Positions 16,060 through 26,669 of a stretch of DNA of 55,814 bases are shown piece after piece. Numbering within the stretch: position 1 is the first letter of the stretch; each line of letters begins with the position of its first letter. The notes beneath the pieces were generated by a model. It had not been told where the DNA came from. It saw nothing but the letters and a program-made list of their open reading frames with translations, and did no database searches. A program made the position numbers and the translations under genes. Where the stretch lies: contig CAUJDY010000101.1 of assembly GCA_963169805.1 (NCBI GenBank), forward strand, positions 1 to 55,814, written 5' to 3'. Origin of the DNA: Bdellovibrionota bacterium. GTDB taxonomy: Bacteria > Bdellovibrionota > Bdellovibrionia > Bdellovibrionales > JAEYZS01.

Positions 16060-17670
16060 ATGAAAGTTCGTTTTAAAATACTATTTCAACTCTTCCTTTG
16101 TGTGGGAATCTTCTTTCCTACGCACTCTTTTTCGTATTCAACTGAGACAAAGGACCAGTCTCTAGATCAAATAATTAAAGGCTTATCAGCTGAAGAAAAA
16201 ATTGGACAACTTCTTATGATTGGCTTACAGGAGCAGAGTTTTAGCAAGAGAGAACAATCACATGTCTTAAAAATTCGACCCGGTTTTATAATCTTATTTA
16301 AAAAAAATATTTCTACTCCTTCTCAAACACTTAAATTAATTCAAAAAACAGAAGGAGTTTTTAAAAATGCGAATTATGTACCTCCCGTTTTTACGGTGGA
16401 TCAAGAGGGTGGAGATGTCGTTAGGATTCCAACAACACCCCCACTACCTACAGCAATTGCAGTAGGAGAGCTTGGAGAACCGGAGCTTGCAAAGAAACTT
16501 GGAGATAATGTAGGTAAAATTTTATCTAGCCTACATATCTATATGAATCTTGCTCCGGTTCTTGATTTGACAGAATACTCTCCGACTTCTTTCATACAAA
16601 CTCGTTCTTATGGTCCTGACCCACAAATTGTGCATATTATGGCAAGAAGCTTTATTGATGGATTATCAAAGCATAAAGTTCTTTCTACCGCTAAACACTT
16701 CCCTGGAATAGGCTTAACTTCGAATGACAGTCATAAAAGCATTTCTTTTGCTGATTTAACTGAAGACGAGTTGGTGCAGTCTTTAGACCCTTACAAGAAA
16801 CTCATAAAAGAATCAAAACTGGATGCAATAATGATGACCCACCATATTTACAAGAACATTGATTCATTGCCTGCTACATACTCAAAAAAAATTATTTCAA
16901 TGCTAAGAAAAAAACTAGGCTTTGAAGGTTTAATTGTAACAGATGATGTAGAAATGGTAGGTGCAAAAATCCATAAGACACCTGAATCGCGAGCAGTTGA
17001 GGCTTTTTTAGCAGGTAACGATGTTATTATGGTGGCTTGGAACAAAAGCTCACAAAAAAGGGCATTTAATGGCCTTCTTAAAGCATATTCTGACGGCATT
17101 ATTTCCGAAGACCGTTTAAATTACTCTCTTAAAAGAATCTTAACTGCAAAAAAAGAAACTCCTCTTTTTAACAATGATAAATCCAGCGTAGAAGAGGTTC
17201 TTCTTACATTAAAAGACGAGGATTTGAAAAACACTGTAGACTTGATATTAAAAAAGAAGGTAGCAAAAGAGTTTAGCAAAAACCAGATTGACCTCTCCAA
17301 AAAGTTTTATGTAGTTTCTTCTGACATTGCCTTTTTGAATTCATTTAAAATGAGAGAGAAAGCAAGAACTCAATATATAACAAGCTCTACCAAGGCTTCA
17401 GATATAAGATTGCGTAAGCAAGAGAGCTTAGTTTTTCATGTGAGTGGCCCAAAATCTTCAGCTCTTCTTTCTCAAATCACAAAAAAATCAGCCTTTAAGG
17501 ACAGAATTTTAGTCATAAACTCAAGATTTAAAGGCTTGGCTGAGAGCAGTGTTCCTACTCTTCACATACAAATGAAACATCCTCTACTTGGCGGTGAAAT
17601 AGCCTCTTATATATCAGAATTTAAAAACAGAGGTCTCTCTAGTGAAAATGTATCAAACACTAGGAATTAA
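16060..17670 (+). CDS. Glycoside hydrolase family 3, beta-N-acetylhexosaminidase (NagZ-like), exported
   Basis: A 536-residue enzyme expected to remove beta-linked N-acetylglucosamine, probably from peptidoglycan fragments. After a signal peptide (residues 1-25), the GH3 barrel shows DQEGGDVVR (Asp114 substrate binding), the NagZ-type KHFPG (212-216), the Asp223-Ser-His225 pair that acts as acid/base in NagZ, and the nucleophile Asp295 in VTDDVEM. Classical NagZ is about 340 residues and cytoplasmic. This protein is exported and carries about 180 extra C-terminal residues, perhaps part of a second domain. It overlaps the convergent DUF3108-like gene by 11 nt. Confidence 0.85.
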   Translation: MKVRFKILFQLFLCVGIFFPTHSFSYSTETKDQSLDQIIKGLSAEEKIGQLLMIGLQEQSFSKREQSHVLKIRPGFIILFKKNISTPSQTLKLIQKTEGVFKNANYVPPVFTVDQEGGDVVRIPTTPPLPTAIAVGELGEPELAKKLGDNVGKILSSLHIYMNLAPVLDLTEYSPTSFIQTRSYGPDPQIVHIMARSFIDGLSKHKVLSTAKHFPGIGLTSNDSHKSISFADLTEDELVQSLDPYKKLIKESKLDAIMMTHHIYKNIDSLPATYSKKIISMLRKKLGFEGLIVTDDVEMVGAKIHKTPESRAVEAFLAGNDVIMVAWNKSSQKRAFNGLLKAYSDGIISEDRLNYSLKRILTAKKETPLFNNDKSSVEEVLLTLKDEDLKNTVDLILKKKVAKEFSKNQIDLSKKFYVVSSDIAFLNSFKMREKARTQYITSSTKASDIRLRKQESLVFHVSGPKSSALLSQITKKSAFKDRILVINSRFKGLAESSVPTLHIQMKHPLLGGEIASYISEFKNRGLSSENVSNTRN

Positions 17671-18367
17671 ATTTCTTTAAAATTTCCTGCGATTTTTCAT
17701 CCACTAAAGTATATCTTTCTTTTTTCTTTAGCGTTAAATTACCCATTGCTAATGGAGATGGAACCTTTGCCTCTTCAATTCCATCGTTTGATATTTTTAG
17801 TGATAAGTTTGAAACCAACTTGGACCAAAGCGAGTTCATTCCGTCCACAGGCTGAAATTCAATAGTGTCATTTTGTTTTGTAGCAATAACTTTAATGACT
17901 CTTTGCTTTCCAAACACACACACCTCTCTCTTGTGTCCATCGATAAGAGGTTGAAGTGTAAATTGTAGAACAGCACTCAGCGGATCATAAATATTTTCAA
18001 TGATATCATCTGCAAAATAGACAACTTCTCTTTCTAAAATAAGACCCTTTTTATCTTCTATATAGTTAAGACCTTCAGAGTTAATTTCCCACTTTTTTCT
18101 AATATTTTTAGAAAAATCTTTTTCTTCATATGAATCGAATATCAATTCACCGTTTTCATTTTCCCAGCGAGACATACATTCAAAATGGTACTCTAGATTA
18201 AGTAGTTTAATTTGCGCAGTTGAACTTAGATGAAAGCATTGCCTTCCTCTTTCATCTTCAAAAAAGCTTATATGTGCTTGGGCGGTTGCTCCCATAGCAC
18301 TAAGCTCATATTCGTATTGAGTGTTTAGAGGAAGATTTGAATATTTAATCTTCGATTGCAGTTGCAC
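17660..18367 (-). CDS. DUF3108-like protein
   Basis: A 235-residue protein with many short beta strands and a conserved-looking opening (LPLNTQYEYELSAMGATAQAHISF) and middle (YDPLSAVLQF) that resemble DUF3108 proteins. I base this on pattern memory, so the assignment is tentative. No signal peptide is apparent at the GTG start used here, although DUF3108 proteins are usually exported. It begins 4 nt after the atpC stop without a Shine-Dalgarno sequence, so it is probably translated by coupling as the last gene of the ATP synthase operon. Its 3' end overlaps the convergent glycosidase by 11 nt. Confidence 0.55.
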   Translation of the reverse strand: MQLQSKIKYSNLPLNTQYEYELSAMGATAQAHISFFEDERGRQCFHLSSTAQIKLLNLEYHFECMSRWENENGELIFDSYEEKDFSKNIRKKWEINSEGLNYIEDKKGLILEREVVYFADDIIENIYDPLSAVLQFTLQPLIDGHKREVCVFGKQRVIKVIATKQNDTIEFQPVDGMNSLWSKLVSNLSLKISNDGIEEAKVPSPLAMGNLTLKKKERYTLVDEKSQEILKKFNS

Positions 18368-18371
18368 GCTA

Positions 18372-18776
18372 TTATTGATTCATTTTCGCCACAGAAATTC
18401 GAACAAGAGCTCTTTCTCTTTTTAGGCGATATTTTTCAAGTTGAGCTGGATCAACATCACTCATCATCATTTTTTCAGAGGTTTTAAATGCTTCCTCTGC
18501 TCTCTTTAGATTGATTTCTTGGCTCGTCTCTGCAGTTTCTGCAAGTATGTTAACAACATCGTTGGCAACCTCACAGTAACCCCAGCTGACAGCTACAGAT
18601 TCAACGATATTTGAACCTTTTCTTTTAAATCTCACTGACCCTGCAGACAATGTTGTCATAAGAGGGGAGTGACCATCTAAAATATTAAGCTCACCTCTGA
18701 AGCCAGGAAGAGTTACATCTTCCACAGCCACATCGGTGAGTATCTTTTTTTCTGGGGTTACAACTGTAAGCAACAT
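18372..18776 (-). CDS. atpC: ATP synthase epsilon subunit
   Basis: A 134-residue F1 central-stalk subunit that couples rotation and can inhibit ATP hydrolysis. The N-terminal beta sandwich has VVTPEKKILTDVAVEDVTLPG, GELNILDGHSPLMTTLSAG and VSWGYCEVANDVVNILAETAE. The C-terminal part is a helical hairpin rich in Lys, Glu and Arg. It follows atpD by 8 nt. The length matches the family. Confidence 0.94.
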   Translation of the reverse strand: MLLTVVTPEKKILTDVAVEDVTLPGFRGELNILDGHSPLMTTLSAGSVRFKRKGSNIVESVAVSWGYCEVANDVVNILAETAETSQEINLKRAEEAFKTSEKMMMSDVDPAQLEKYRLKRERALVRISVAKMNQ

Positions 18777-18784
18777 ATTTATCC

Positions 18785-20194
<1,410 letters not shown>

Positions 20195-20222
20195 TTATTT
20201 CTCCTAAATTCTACTAGTTTCT

Positions 20223-21089
20223 TTAACCTTTTAATGATTCTGCGCCACTTGTAATCTCGATCAATTCCGTCGTAATGGCCGCCTGTCTAATTTTATTATA
20301 TGACAGAGTCATTTGATTGATGATTTCACCCGCGTTCTTTGTTGCATTTTCCATTGCACTCATTCTTGCGCCATGTTCTGAGGCAACACTTTCTTGCAAA
20401 CATTTATAAACTTGAACTGCAAAATGCTTAGTAAGAAGTTGATCCAAAATGACATAGGCATCTGGCTCAAAAACGAAATCTATGTTTTCGCTTTCTTCGT
20501 CTTCCTTGCTTCTAAGAGGCAGAACCACTTCATCTCTTACTATTTGTGAAATTGCAGATCTAAATTCGTTATACACAATTCGAATTTCAGTATACTCACC
20601 TTTAAGATAGTATTGGAGAAGTCTTTCTGAAATATCCGCCGCCAACTTATAACCCACATCTGTTACAAGATTATAAATGACATCAACTGGCTCTATTCCT
20701 TTTTGTCTTTTGAAAAAGTCTGCGCCCTTTCTTCCTACAAAAAGAAAATCAATTTTTGAATATTTAGATTTATTTTGATTATAGAAATTTCCTGCATGAC
20801 GAATCACGCTGTTATTAAAGCCACCGCAAAGCCCTCTGTCTGAGGTTAGAACAACAACAAGAGCCTTACCGTGTTCTTCTGGGTGCCCCAGAAGCGGGTG
20901 CTCAAGCTTGTGAGACTTTGCGAGCTTATGAATAACATCGTTGATTTTGCGTGCATAGGGACGAGCTTGAGTTATTCTCTCTTGAGCCCGTCTAAGCTTC
21001 GCTGCAGACACCATTTTCATCGCTCGCGTTGTTTGCTGCGTTTTCTTGGTGCTGTGAATTTTTCTACGAATGTCTTGTAAGTTCGCCAT
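20223..21089 (-). CDS. atpG: ATP synthase gamma subunit
   Basis: A 288-residue F1 rotor shaft. The N-terminal helix has LQDIRRKIHSTKKTQQTTRAMKMVSAAKLRRAQ. The C-terminal helix has SARMSAMENATKNAGEIINQMTLSYNKIRQAAITTELIEI; the two helices form the coiled coil inside the alpha/beta ring. The central fold shows TSDRGLCGGFN. The gene lies 17 nt after atpA in the usual order. Confidence 0.96.
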   Translation of the reverse strand: MANLQDIRRKIHSTKKTQQTTRAMKMVSAAKLRRAQERITQARPYARKINDVIHKLAKSHKLEHPLLGHPEEHGKALVVVLTSDRGLCGGFNNSVIRHAGNFYNQNKSKYSKIDFLFVGRKGADFFKRQKGIEPVDVIYNLVTDVGYKLAADISERLLQYYLKGEYTEIRIVYNEFRSAISQIVRDEVVLPLRSKEDEESENIDFVFEPDAYVILDQLLTKHFAVQVYKCLQESVASEHGARMSAMENATKNAGEIINQMTLSYNKIRQAAITTELIEITSGAESLKG

Positions 21090-21106
21090 GAATTATCAAT
21101 CCTCGA

Positions 21107-22624
21107 TTACTTAGTCTGCACTTGGAAAATTGTATTAAATTCTGCCAATGCTTTTCCTAGTAGGCCCTTCGTTGCGTCTGAGATCGCTTTTTCTTCACGA
21201 ATCTTTTGAACAACTTCATAATATTTCTGCTTTAAGAACGTGAAAAACTCTTTCTCGTATCTCTTGATTTCTTTTACTGGAATAGAGTCTAGAGCACCAC
21301 TTGTTGCTGCATAAATGATAATTGTTTGGTCCTCAACGTCATATGGCGAGTATTGGTTTTGCTTTAGCACCTCAACCAATCTTTGTCCTCTATTAAGCTG
21401 ATTCTGTGTTGCTTTATCAAGATCAGATCCAAAAGCAGCAAATGCTTCCAGTTCGCGATACTGTGCCAGCTCAACCCTTAGTGTTCCTGCAACTTGTTTC
21501 ATTGCTTTAATTTGTGCTGCTCCACCCACACGTGAAACCGAAATACCAACGTTCACAGCTGGCTTCACACCTTTGTGGAATAAAGATGACTCAAGAAAGA
21601 TCTGTCCATCAGTAATTGAAATTACGTTTGTTGGAATGTATGCAGAAACGTCACCCGCCTGAGTTTCAATAATTGGAAGCGCTGTTAGTGAGCCAGATCC
21701 GTGTTCCTTAGATAACTTTGCTGCTCTTTCAAGAAGACGAGAGTGGAGATAAAATACGTCGCCCGGATAAGCTTCTCGCCCTGGAGGTCTTCTTAAGAGG
21801 AGAGATAATTGTCTGTAGGCCTGTGCTTGCTTTGTTAAGTCATCATAAATAATCAAAGCATGTTTACCATTGTCACGGAAGTATTCAGCCATTGTACAGC
21901 CAGAGTATGCTGATAAGTACTGGAGTGGTGCAGGAGTAGAAGCTGTTGCTGCTATCACCGTTGTATATTCCATTGCTCCCGCTGCCTTTAGCTTTTCCAC
22001 CACTTGTGCAACTGTTGATTGTTTTTGCCCAATCGCTACGTAGAAACAATAAACATCGCGACCTTTTTGGTTGATAATAGTATCAATTGCAATTGCTGTT
22101 TTTCCTGTTTGTCTATCGCCGATAATTAATTCTCTTTGCCCTCGACCAATCGGAATCATAGAGTCAATTGCTTTAATTCCAGTTTGAAGCGGCTCATTTA
22201 CTGGCGATCTCTTCACGATGCCTGGAGCCTTTACGTCTACCTGTCTATATTGCTGAGCTTTGATAGGACCTTTTCCGTCGATTGGATTTCCAAGCGCGTC
22301 TACTACTCGACCTAAAACTGCCTCACCAACAGGAACTTCAACAATCTTCTTTGTTCTTTTTACTGTATCGCCTTCTTTAATTTTGTAGTCGTCACCAAAA
22401 ACAACTGCGCCTACGCAATTAGATTCTAAGTTAAGGGCCATTCCAGTAATTTCTCCTGGAAACTCCACAAGCTCACCCATTTGAACGTTGTCGAGACCAT
22501 AAACTCTGGCAACACCGTCACCAACAGAAAGCACACTTCCTGTTTCATTAACTTCGAGAGTTTTATTATAGTTTTTAATTTGATCCTTTAAGACCCTTGT
22601 TATTTCGTCTGCTCGGATTTCCAT
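21107..22624 (-). CDS. atpA: ATP synthase alpha subunit
   Basis: A 505-residue regulatory F1 subunit. The Walker A is GDRQTGKT (169-176). Also present are [44 protein letters not shown], the core of the family, and the arginine finger region [12 protein letters not shown]. It begins MEIRADEIT, as in other alpha subunits that contact delta and b. It follows atpH by 35 nt. Identification is firm. Confidence 0.97.
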   Translation of the reverse strand: MEIRADEITRVLKDQIKNYNKTLEVNETGSVLSVGDGVARVYGLDNVQMGELVEFPGEITGMALNLESNCVGAVVFGDDYKIKEGDTVKRTKKIVEVPVGEAVLGRVVDALGNPIDGKGPIKAQQYRQVDVKAPGIVKRSPVNEPLQTGIKAIDSMIPIGRGQRELIIGDRQTGKTAIAIDTIINQKGRDVYCFYVAIGQKQSTVAQVVEKLKAAGAMEYTTVIAATASTPAPLQYLSAYSGCTMAEYFRDNGKHALIIYDDLTKQAQAYRQLSLLLRRPPGREAYPGDVFYLHSRLLERAAKLSKEHGSGSLTALPIIETQAGDVSAYIPTNVISITDGQIFLESSLFHKGVKPAVNVGISVSRVGGAAQIKAMKQVAGTLRVELAQYRELEAFAAFGSDLDKATQNQLNRGQRLVEVLKQNQYSPYDVEDQTIIIYAATSGALDSIPVKEIKRYEKEFFTFLKQKYYEVVQKIREEKAISDATKGLLGKALAEFNTIFQVQTK

Positions 22625-22659
22625 GTTCTTCTTATCTCCTTTAATAACTTCACCTATTG

Positions 22660-23211
22660 TTACGTTCTGTTAGTAACTTGTTCTTTTAACTTCTTTAATT
22701 GCGTATCTAGCGACCCATCAAAAGTGTAGCTTCCTACCTGCGCGTACACTCCACCAATCATTGTTGGATCTTTTATATATTCAAGTATGAGTTGCGCCCC
22801 AGTGAAATCAGTAATTGATTTCTCAATTTCTTTTCTCTCTTGAGCCGGGAGCTCTTCTCTGGATTTTACAACCCCTCTCAAAACTTTATTCTGCTCATCA
22901 CTTATTGCTTCAAAACTATTAACAATCTCATCAAATATCGAGAGCCTATCTTTTGTTGCTAGAACACGAATGAATGCGTGCACATCTTTATCAAGAGCCA
23001 GAGATGCGCTGAGTTTTTCCAGAACTTCCACTCGCTCTTCCTGAGAAAGCACAGGGGAACATACAAGACTCTTTACTTTATCATGTGCAAGCAGGTCTCT
23101 TACTGATCTTAATTGAATCAAAATTTTATCCGAACCTGCACTTGAAACTGTGCCATAGAGAGCTCTTGCATATCTTTTCGATACCTCAGATTGATGTACA
23201 GCTTTTGCCAT
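22660..23211 (-). CDS. atpH: ATP synthase delta subunit
   Basis: A 183-residue peripheral-stalk subunit linking the b subunits to the top of alpha. The N-terminal six-helix domain begins with [12 protein letters not shown]. The C-terminal part carries [28 protein letters not shown], the family signature around the Gly-Gly and the final LDxSL-like motif. The ATG overlaps the atpF stop as TAATG at 23211, implying coupled translation. Confidence 0.93.
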   Translation of the reverse strand: MAKAVHQSEVSKRYARALYGTVSSAGSDKILIQLRSVRDLLAHDKVKSLVCSPVLSQEERVEVLEKLSASLALDKDVHAFIRVLATKDRLSIFDEIVNSFEAISDEQNKVLRGVVKSREELPAQERKEIEKSITDFTGAQLILEYIKDPTMIGGVYAQVGSYTFDGSLDTQLKKLKEQVTNRT

Positions 23212-23771
23212 TATCTTGCCGCTCCTATACTATCAACAAACTGCTTTTGAAGATTTTTTTGATCATCACTTGTCATGTTTTTTTCTATTGCAGATCTTGC
23301 CTGCTTCAGCGCAAGCTCAAACGCCTCTTCTCTTAAGAGTTGTTTTGCTTTTTCATGCTCATAGCTAGTCGTTTTTCTTGCCTCTTCAACAATTCTCTTT
23401 GCCAACAATTCTGCCTCTTGTATCAACTTAGACTTCATTTCTAGCGCTTCAGTTTGAGCTTTTGCAATTGTTTGATCTTCTGTCTCTTGTAAACTTTTAA
23501 GTTTCGATGAGACTTCTTTATGGCGCTCCTCAGCTTCTGCCTGAGCTTGTTGTGCCTGTTGCTTTGCTTGCTCATGGCTTTCTAGTCTTCCAATTAAATA
23601 TGCCGCCACTTTTTTTCTTGTTAAAAAAAACAACAACCCTACCAGTATAGAAAAATTGATGGCTTGATAGAGAACCTGGATTGGAACTCCCTCATCGTGC
23701 CCACCGCCCGCGGCCTGTGCTGCTTTGAAGAAAAGTAGTACTGCAAATATTAATATTAAATTCAATTTCAT
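23211..23771 (-). CDS. atpF: ATP synthase b subunit with signal-like N-terminus
   Basis: A 186-residue peripheral-stalk subunit. Residues 1-20 look like a cleavable signal peptide (FKAAQAAGG). A transmembrane helix at about 32-48 (AINFSILVGLLFFLTRKKV) and a very long charged coiled coil follow (SHEQAKQQAQQAQAEAEER and onwards). The signal-like leader before the membrane helix also occurs in other delta-type bacteria (from memory). It sits with b' upstream (4-nt ATGA overlap) and atpH downstream. The stalk is probably a b/b' heterodimer. Confidence 0.9.
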   Translation of the reverse strand: MKLNLILIFAVLLFFKAAQAAGGGHDEGVPIQVLYQAINFSILVGLLFFLTRKKVAAYLIGRLESHEQAKQQAQQAQAEAEERHKEVSSKLKSLQETEDQTIAKAQTEALEMKSKLIQEAELLAKRIVEEARKTTSYEHEKAKQLLREEAFELALKQARSAIEKNMTSDDQKNLQKQFVDSIGAAR

Positions 23772-24211
23772 GATAATTCTCTGTTTAGTATTTTTCTTTC
23801 GATGTCGCGTGCAAGCTCTGGCACAATATTTGATATGTTGGATTTTACTTTTGAAACCTCTTGCTGGATTTCTGCTCGTGCATTCTGAACCTGTTTTTCA
23901 GATTCCTCGCGTGCTTTTTCTATTGTTGACGCTTGGATCGCCTGTGCTTCTTTTTGTGCTTGTTCAAAATACGACTGAACCTTTGAGTTTACTTCGCGTG
24001 CCTTAGCCTCATACTTTATATGTAGCTCTTGAGCCTCTTGATTTATTTTTTCTGCCGCTTCTTGGCCGCCAAATGTCACTTCTAGTCTTTTGTGGTAAGC
24101 CTTTAAGTATGGTTTGAATAATAATCGGCTCAAAGCAAAGTACGCCACCATAAACACGGCAAGTTGATAGAACAGTGTATAGTCAATCCCTAGCTTAGTG
24201 AGAATATCCAT
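23768..24211 (-). CDS. ATP synthase b' subunit
   Basis: A 147-residue second b-type stalk subunit. It has an N-terminal membrane helix (YTLFYQLAVFMVAYFALSRL), then LFKPYLKAYHKRLEVTFGG, and a coiled coil to near the end. It lacks the signal-like leader of atpF and is shorter. It begins the F1/stalk half of the ATP synthase operon (b'-b-delta-alpha-gamma-beta-epsilon) and follows the bactofilin gene by 81 nt in the same direction. Having both b and b' is typical of phototrophs and several other lineages with heterodimeric stalks. Confidence 0.88.
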   Translation of the reverse strand: MDILTKLGIDYTLFYQLAVFMVAYFALSRLLFKPYLKAYHKRLEVTFGGQEAAEKINQEAQELHIKYEAKAREVNSKVQSYFEQAQKEAQAIQASTIEKAREESEKQVQNARAEIQQEVSKVKSNISNIVPELARDIERKILNRELS

Positions 24212-24292
24212 GAGTTTTCCTATAATAAATTAACTGCTTGAGTGCTAAGGAAGTAACATTTCGATTTTAGACAGGCAAGGATTTATGATGCC

Positions 24293-24667
24293 TCAGTTTG
24301 AGGGTTTGGGCATGTGCGTTGCACCTTCGAATACAACTCCCTCTTCTATCTTTAAACTTGGCGTGGTTACTGTACCCTTGAAGATTGCTGGAGGATACAT
24401 TTGCACTCTTTTTCTGGCAAAAATATTACCCTTAACAGTTCCACTAATAATCACTAAGTCCGCTTCTATTTGAGCTTCTACCTCTGCGCCAGCATCAATA
24501 ACAAGCGTGTCTTTTGTGAATATTTCACCCTTAAATTTACCTGCGATCCGTACCGTGCCTTCAAAAGTGAGCATTCCCTCAAAAGAAGCTCCCTGATCTA
24601 TAAGCGCGGTAACATGATCTAGATTTGACTTCTCAGAGCTTAAACTAGGTCTTTCGATGGATTCCAT
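24293..24667 (-). CDS. Bactofilin
   Basis: A 124-residue cytoskeletal polymer protein. After a polar N-terminal tail the DUF583 right-handed beta-helix core is visible as short repeats with Gly turns: GASFEGMLTFEGTVRIAGKF, GEIFTKDTLVIDAGAEVEAQ, ISGTVKGNIFARKRVQMYP, FKGTVTTPSLKIEEGVVFEG. Bactofilins polymerise without nucleotide and act as scaffolds for cell-wall enzymes or, in Myxococcus, for chromosome-segregation proteins. The ATG lies inside the 3' end of parB (28-nt overlap), so it belongs to the parAB operon. A role in origin anchoring is an inference from that position. Confidence 0.9.
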   Translation of the reverse strand: MESIERPSLSSEKSNLDHVTALIDQGASFEGMLTFEGTVRIAGKFKGEIFTKDTLVIDAGAEVEAQIEADLVIISGTVKGNIFARKRVQMYPPAIFKGTVTTPSLKIEEGVVFEGATHMPKPSN

Positions 24668-25716
24668 GATTTTTTAAGCCTTTCTGAAATTTGAGTCAGT
24701 TCACTATCAGAATAGAAGAAGATATTAATTTTTCCAATACCTTTTGAATAATCAATCTTCACCTTAGTCCCTAATGCTTTTTGAAGATCTTCTGCCATCA
24801 TATCAATAAGCTGGTTTGTGACCTCATCTCCCTTTGCTAATTCTTCTTTTGTTTTAGAAGCGCTTTTTGCAAGCTTCTCCGCGGCTCTAACAGTTAACTT
24901 TTCAGATGCAATTTTTTTTGCAACTTCTCTTTGTTTGATCGGATCCGTTATTGCCAATAGCGCCTTTGCATGTCCGGTGGAGAGCTCGCCAGAAATTACC
25001 ATATTTTTTACTTCTGGGGCTAATGTTAGTAATCTTAATGAATTTGTGATTGTGGTCCTATCCTTGCCAACCTTTAAAGAAATTTCCTGCTGGGTGAGAT
25101 TAAACTCGCGAGCTAATCTATCGTATGCTTCAGCTTCTTCTATCGCATTTAAATTTTCTCTTTGAATATTTTCAATGAGAGCGAGCTCAAGTGATTTTTG
25201 ATTATCAATATCCTTTAAAATGACAGGCACTTCGTGTAACCCGGCAAGCTGCGCTGCTCTCCATCTTCTTTCTCCGGCTATAATTTCAAATTCGCCATTT
25301 ATCATTTTTCGCGCCACTATTGGCTGTAATATACCTTGCTCTCTTATCGAGTTAGAAAGCTCCTGAATTTTTTCCTTTTCAAAATGTTTTCTTGGTTGGT
25401 AATTATTAATTTTTAATTTTTCAATTGGTATGTTCCAAATACGGCTTCCCTCTGGAATTTCCTCTCTTATAATTTCAACTTCTTTTACAACTTCTTTGAC
25501 GATCTTTATCTGTTCTGTGGGTGTTTGCACAGGGGCAGCTTGTGCTATCTGATTGCTTGCTTCCGGAACAGAAGTATACGCTTGAGTCTTTTCTTCTTCA
25601 TTGAATTCAATTTTCGACAACTCTGAGCCAAATAAACTACCTAGCCCTCGCCCCAATCCTTTTTTTTCACTTGGATTTGCCGCTGGATTGTTATTCGTTT
25701 TTTCTAAGTTAGACAT
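24640..25716 (-). CDS. parB: Chromosome partitioning protein ParB
   Basis: A 358-residue CTP-dependent DNA clamp that loads at parS and spreads. Visible parts: an N-terminal GRGLGSLFG box that contacts ParA; an unusual Glu/Lys-rich linker (about residues 60-95); the ParB/Srx CTPase region PRKHFEKEKIQELSNSIREQG and GERRWRAAQLAG; the helix-turn-helix LTQQEISLKVGKDRTTITNSLRLL that reads parS; and a C-terminal dimerisation domain. It overlaps parA by 8 nt and bactofilin by 28 nt. Three parS-like sites lie within 2 kb upstream. Confidence 0.96.
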   Translation of the reverse strand: MSNLEKTNNNPAANPSEKKGLGRGLGSLFGSELSKIEFNEEEKTQAYTSVPEASNQIAQAAPVQTPTEQIKIVKEVVKEVEIIREEIPEGSRIWNIPIEKLKINNYQPRKHFEKEKIQELSNSIREQGILQPIVARKMINGEFEIIAGERRWRAAQLAGLHEVPVILKDIDNQKSLELALIENIQRENLNAIEEAEAYDRLAREFNLTQQEISLKVGKDRTTITNSLRLLTLAPEVKNMVISGELSTGHAKALLAITDPIKQREVAKKIASEKLTVRAAEKLAKSASKTKEELAKGDEVTNQLIDMMAEDLQKALGTKVKIDYSKGIGKINIFFYSDSELTQISERLKKSWNPSKDLV

Positions 25717-26548
25717 TCGCCTCTCCTTGGTTCATGTTTTGCTCGTGTTGTATTTGTTGGCCAACAGCACTCTCCGCTACGCCATAGACATTATTATCAA
25801 GTTCTTGTGCAAGCTCCATATATTTCATAGCTCCCACCGACTTGTTGTCATAATGAATAATAGAACGACCGTGGCTTGGTGCCTCGCTTAGCCTTACATT
25901 TCTTGGAATAATTGATTTAAATACTTTGTCTCCAAAATGGTTTTGTATTTCTGAAACAACTTGGTGGCTAAGGTTATTTCTTGTATCAAACATAGTAAGA
26001 ACGATTCCTTCAATTTTTAAGTTTGGATTTATTCTTTTTTTAACCAAGCCCGCCGTATTTAACAGCTGACTTAACCCCTCTAGTGCATAGTACTCACACT
26101 GAAGTGGGACTAAAAAACTATTGCTTGCTGCTAGCGCATTTAGCGTCAACAACCCTAAAGAAGGAGGACAATCTATAAATATATAGTCATACGAGTCCTG
26201 GACTAGACTTAAGGCCTGTTTTAATCGGAACTCTCTATTTTCTGCATCAACAAGCTCAATTTCTGCGCCTACGAGGTCATTATTTGCAACAGCGACGTCT
26301 AAATTTGGCACACTGGTCTTTTGAGTAACCTGTTGAATACTCTTCTCACCAATTAGAACGTGGTATATGTTGGAGTCTACAAACTCATGACGCTTCACAC
26401 CAAGACCGCTTGATGCATTACCTTGGGGGTCTAGATCGATTAAAAGCACCCTACGACCTAAGTCTGCTAGGGCCGCTGAGAGATTCACCGATGTGGTGGT
26501 CTTCCCAACCCCACCTTTTTGGTTCGCGATGCATATAGTTTTTGCCAT
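25709..26548 (-). CDS. parA: Chromosome partitioning ATPase ParA
   Basis: A 279-residue deviant Walker ATPase that binds the nucleoid and pulls ParB-parS complexes. It has the deviant Walker A KGGVGKTTT near residue 11, DLDPQGNASSGLG, the Walker B FIDCPPSLGLLTLNA, and LRPLxC-type loops (PLQCEYYALEGLSQLL). ATG 26548 is preferred to the in-frame start at 26614 because GGAGGGAAGG lies just upstream and the ATPase domain then starts at residue 1. The longer form would begin at the edge of a parS site. Confidence 0.95.
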   Translation of the reverse strand: MAKTICIANQKGGVGKTTTSVNLSAALADLGRRVLLIDLDPQGNASSGLGVKRHEFVDSNIYHVLIGEKSIQQVTQKTSVPNLDVAVANNDLVGAEIELVDAENREFRLKQALSLVQDSYDYIFIDCPPSLGLLTLNALAASNSFLVPLQCEYYALEGLSQLLNTAGLVKKRINPNLKIEGIVLTMFDTRNNLSHQVVSEIQNHFGDKVFKSIIPRNVRLSEAPSHGRSIIHYDNKSVGAMKYMELAQELDNNVYGVAESAVGQQIQHEQNMNQGEANV

Positions 26549-26614
26549 GACCTTCCCTCCGTCGATTAGATAGTCAAATTTTGACAAACTTGCGCCTGTC
26601 ATTTGGATAGTCAA

Positions 26615-26630
26615 TGTTCCACGTGGAACA
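26615..26630. promoter_or_regulatory. parS site (perfect consensus)
   Basis: TGTTCCACGTGGAACA is an exact match to the widely conserved parS palindrome bound by ParB. It lies in the divergent spacer between parA (start 26548) and the lipoprotein gene at 26670, so bound ParB may also affect parA transcription (inference). Confidence 0.95.
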
Positions 26631-26669
26631 GTACTTAAGACTAATAAGGATTTTACCGAATAAGTAAGC

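Noticed and set aside
24220-24300. Terminator after bactofilin
   Set aside because: Only a 5-bp stem (CCTCA/TGAGG) at the stop codon without a T-run; too weak to call.
24818-25165. 115-codon plus-strand open frame inside parB
   Set aside because: It is antisense to conserved parB motifs; its composition follows the opposite strand's codons.
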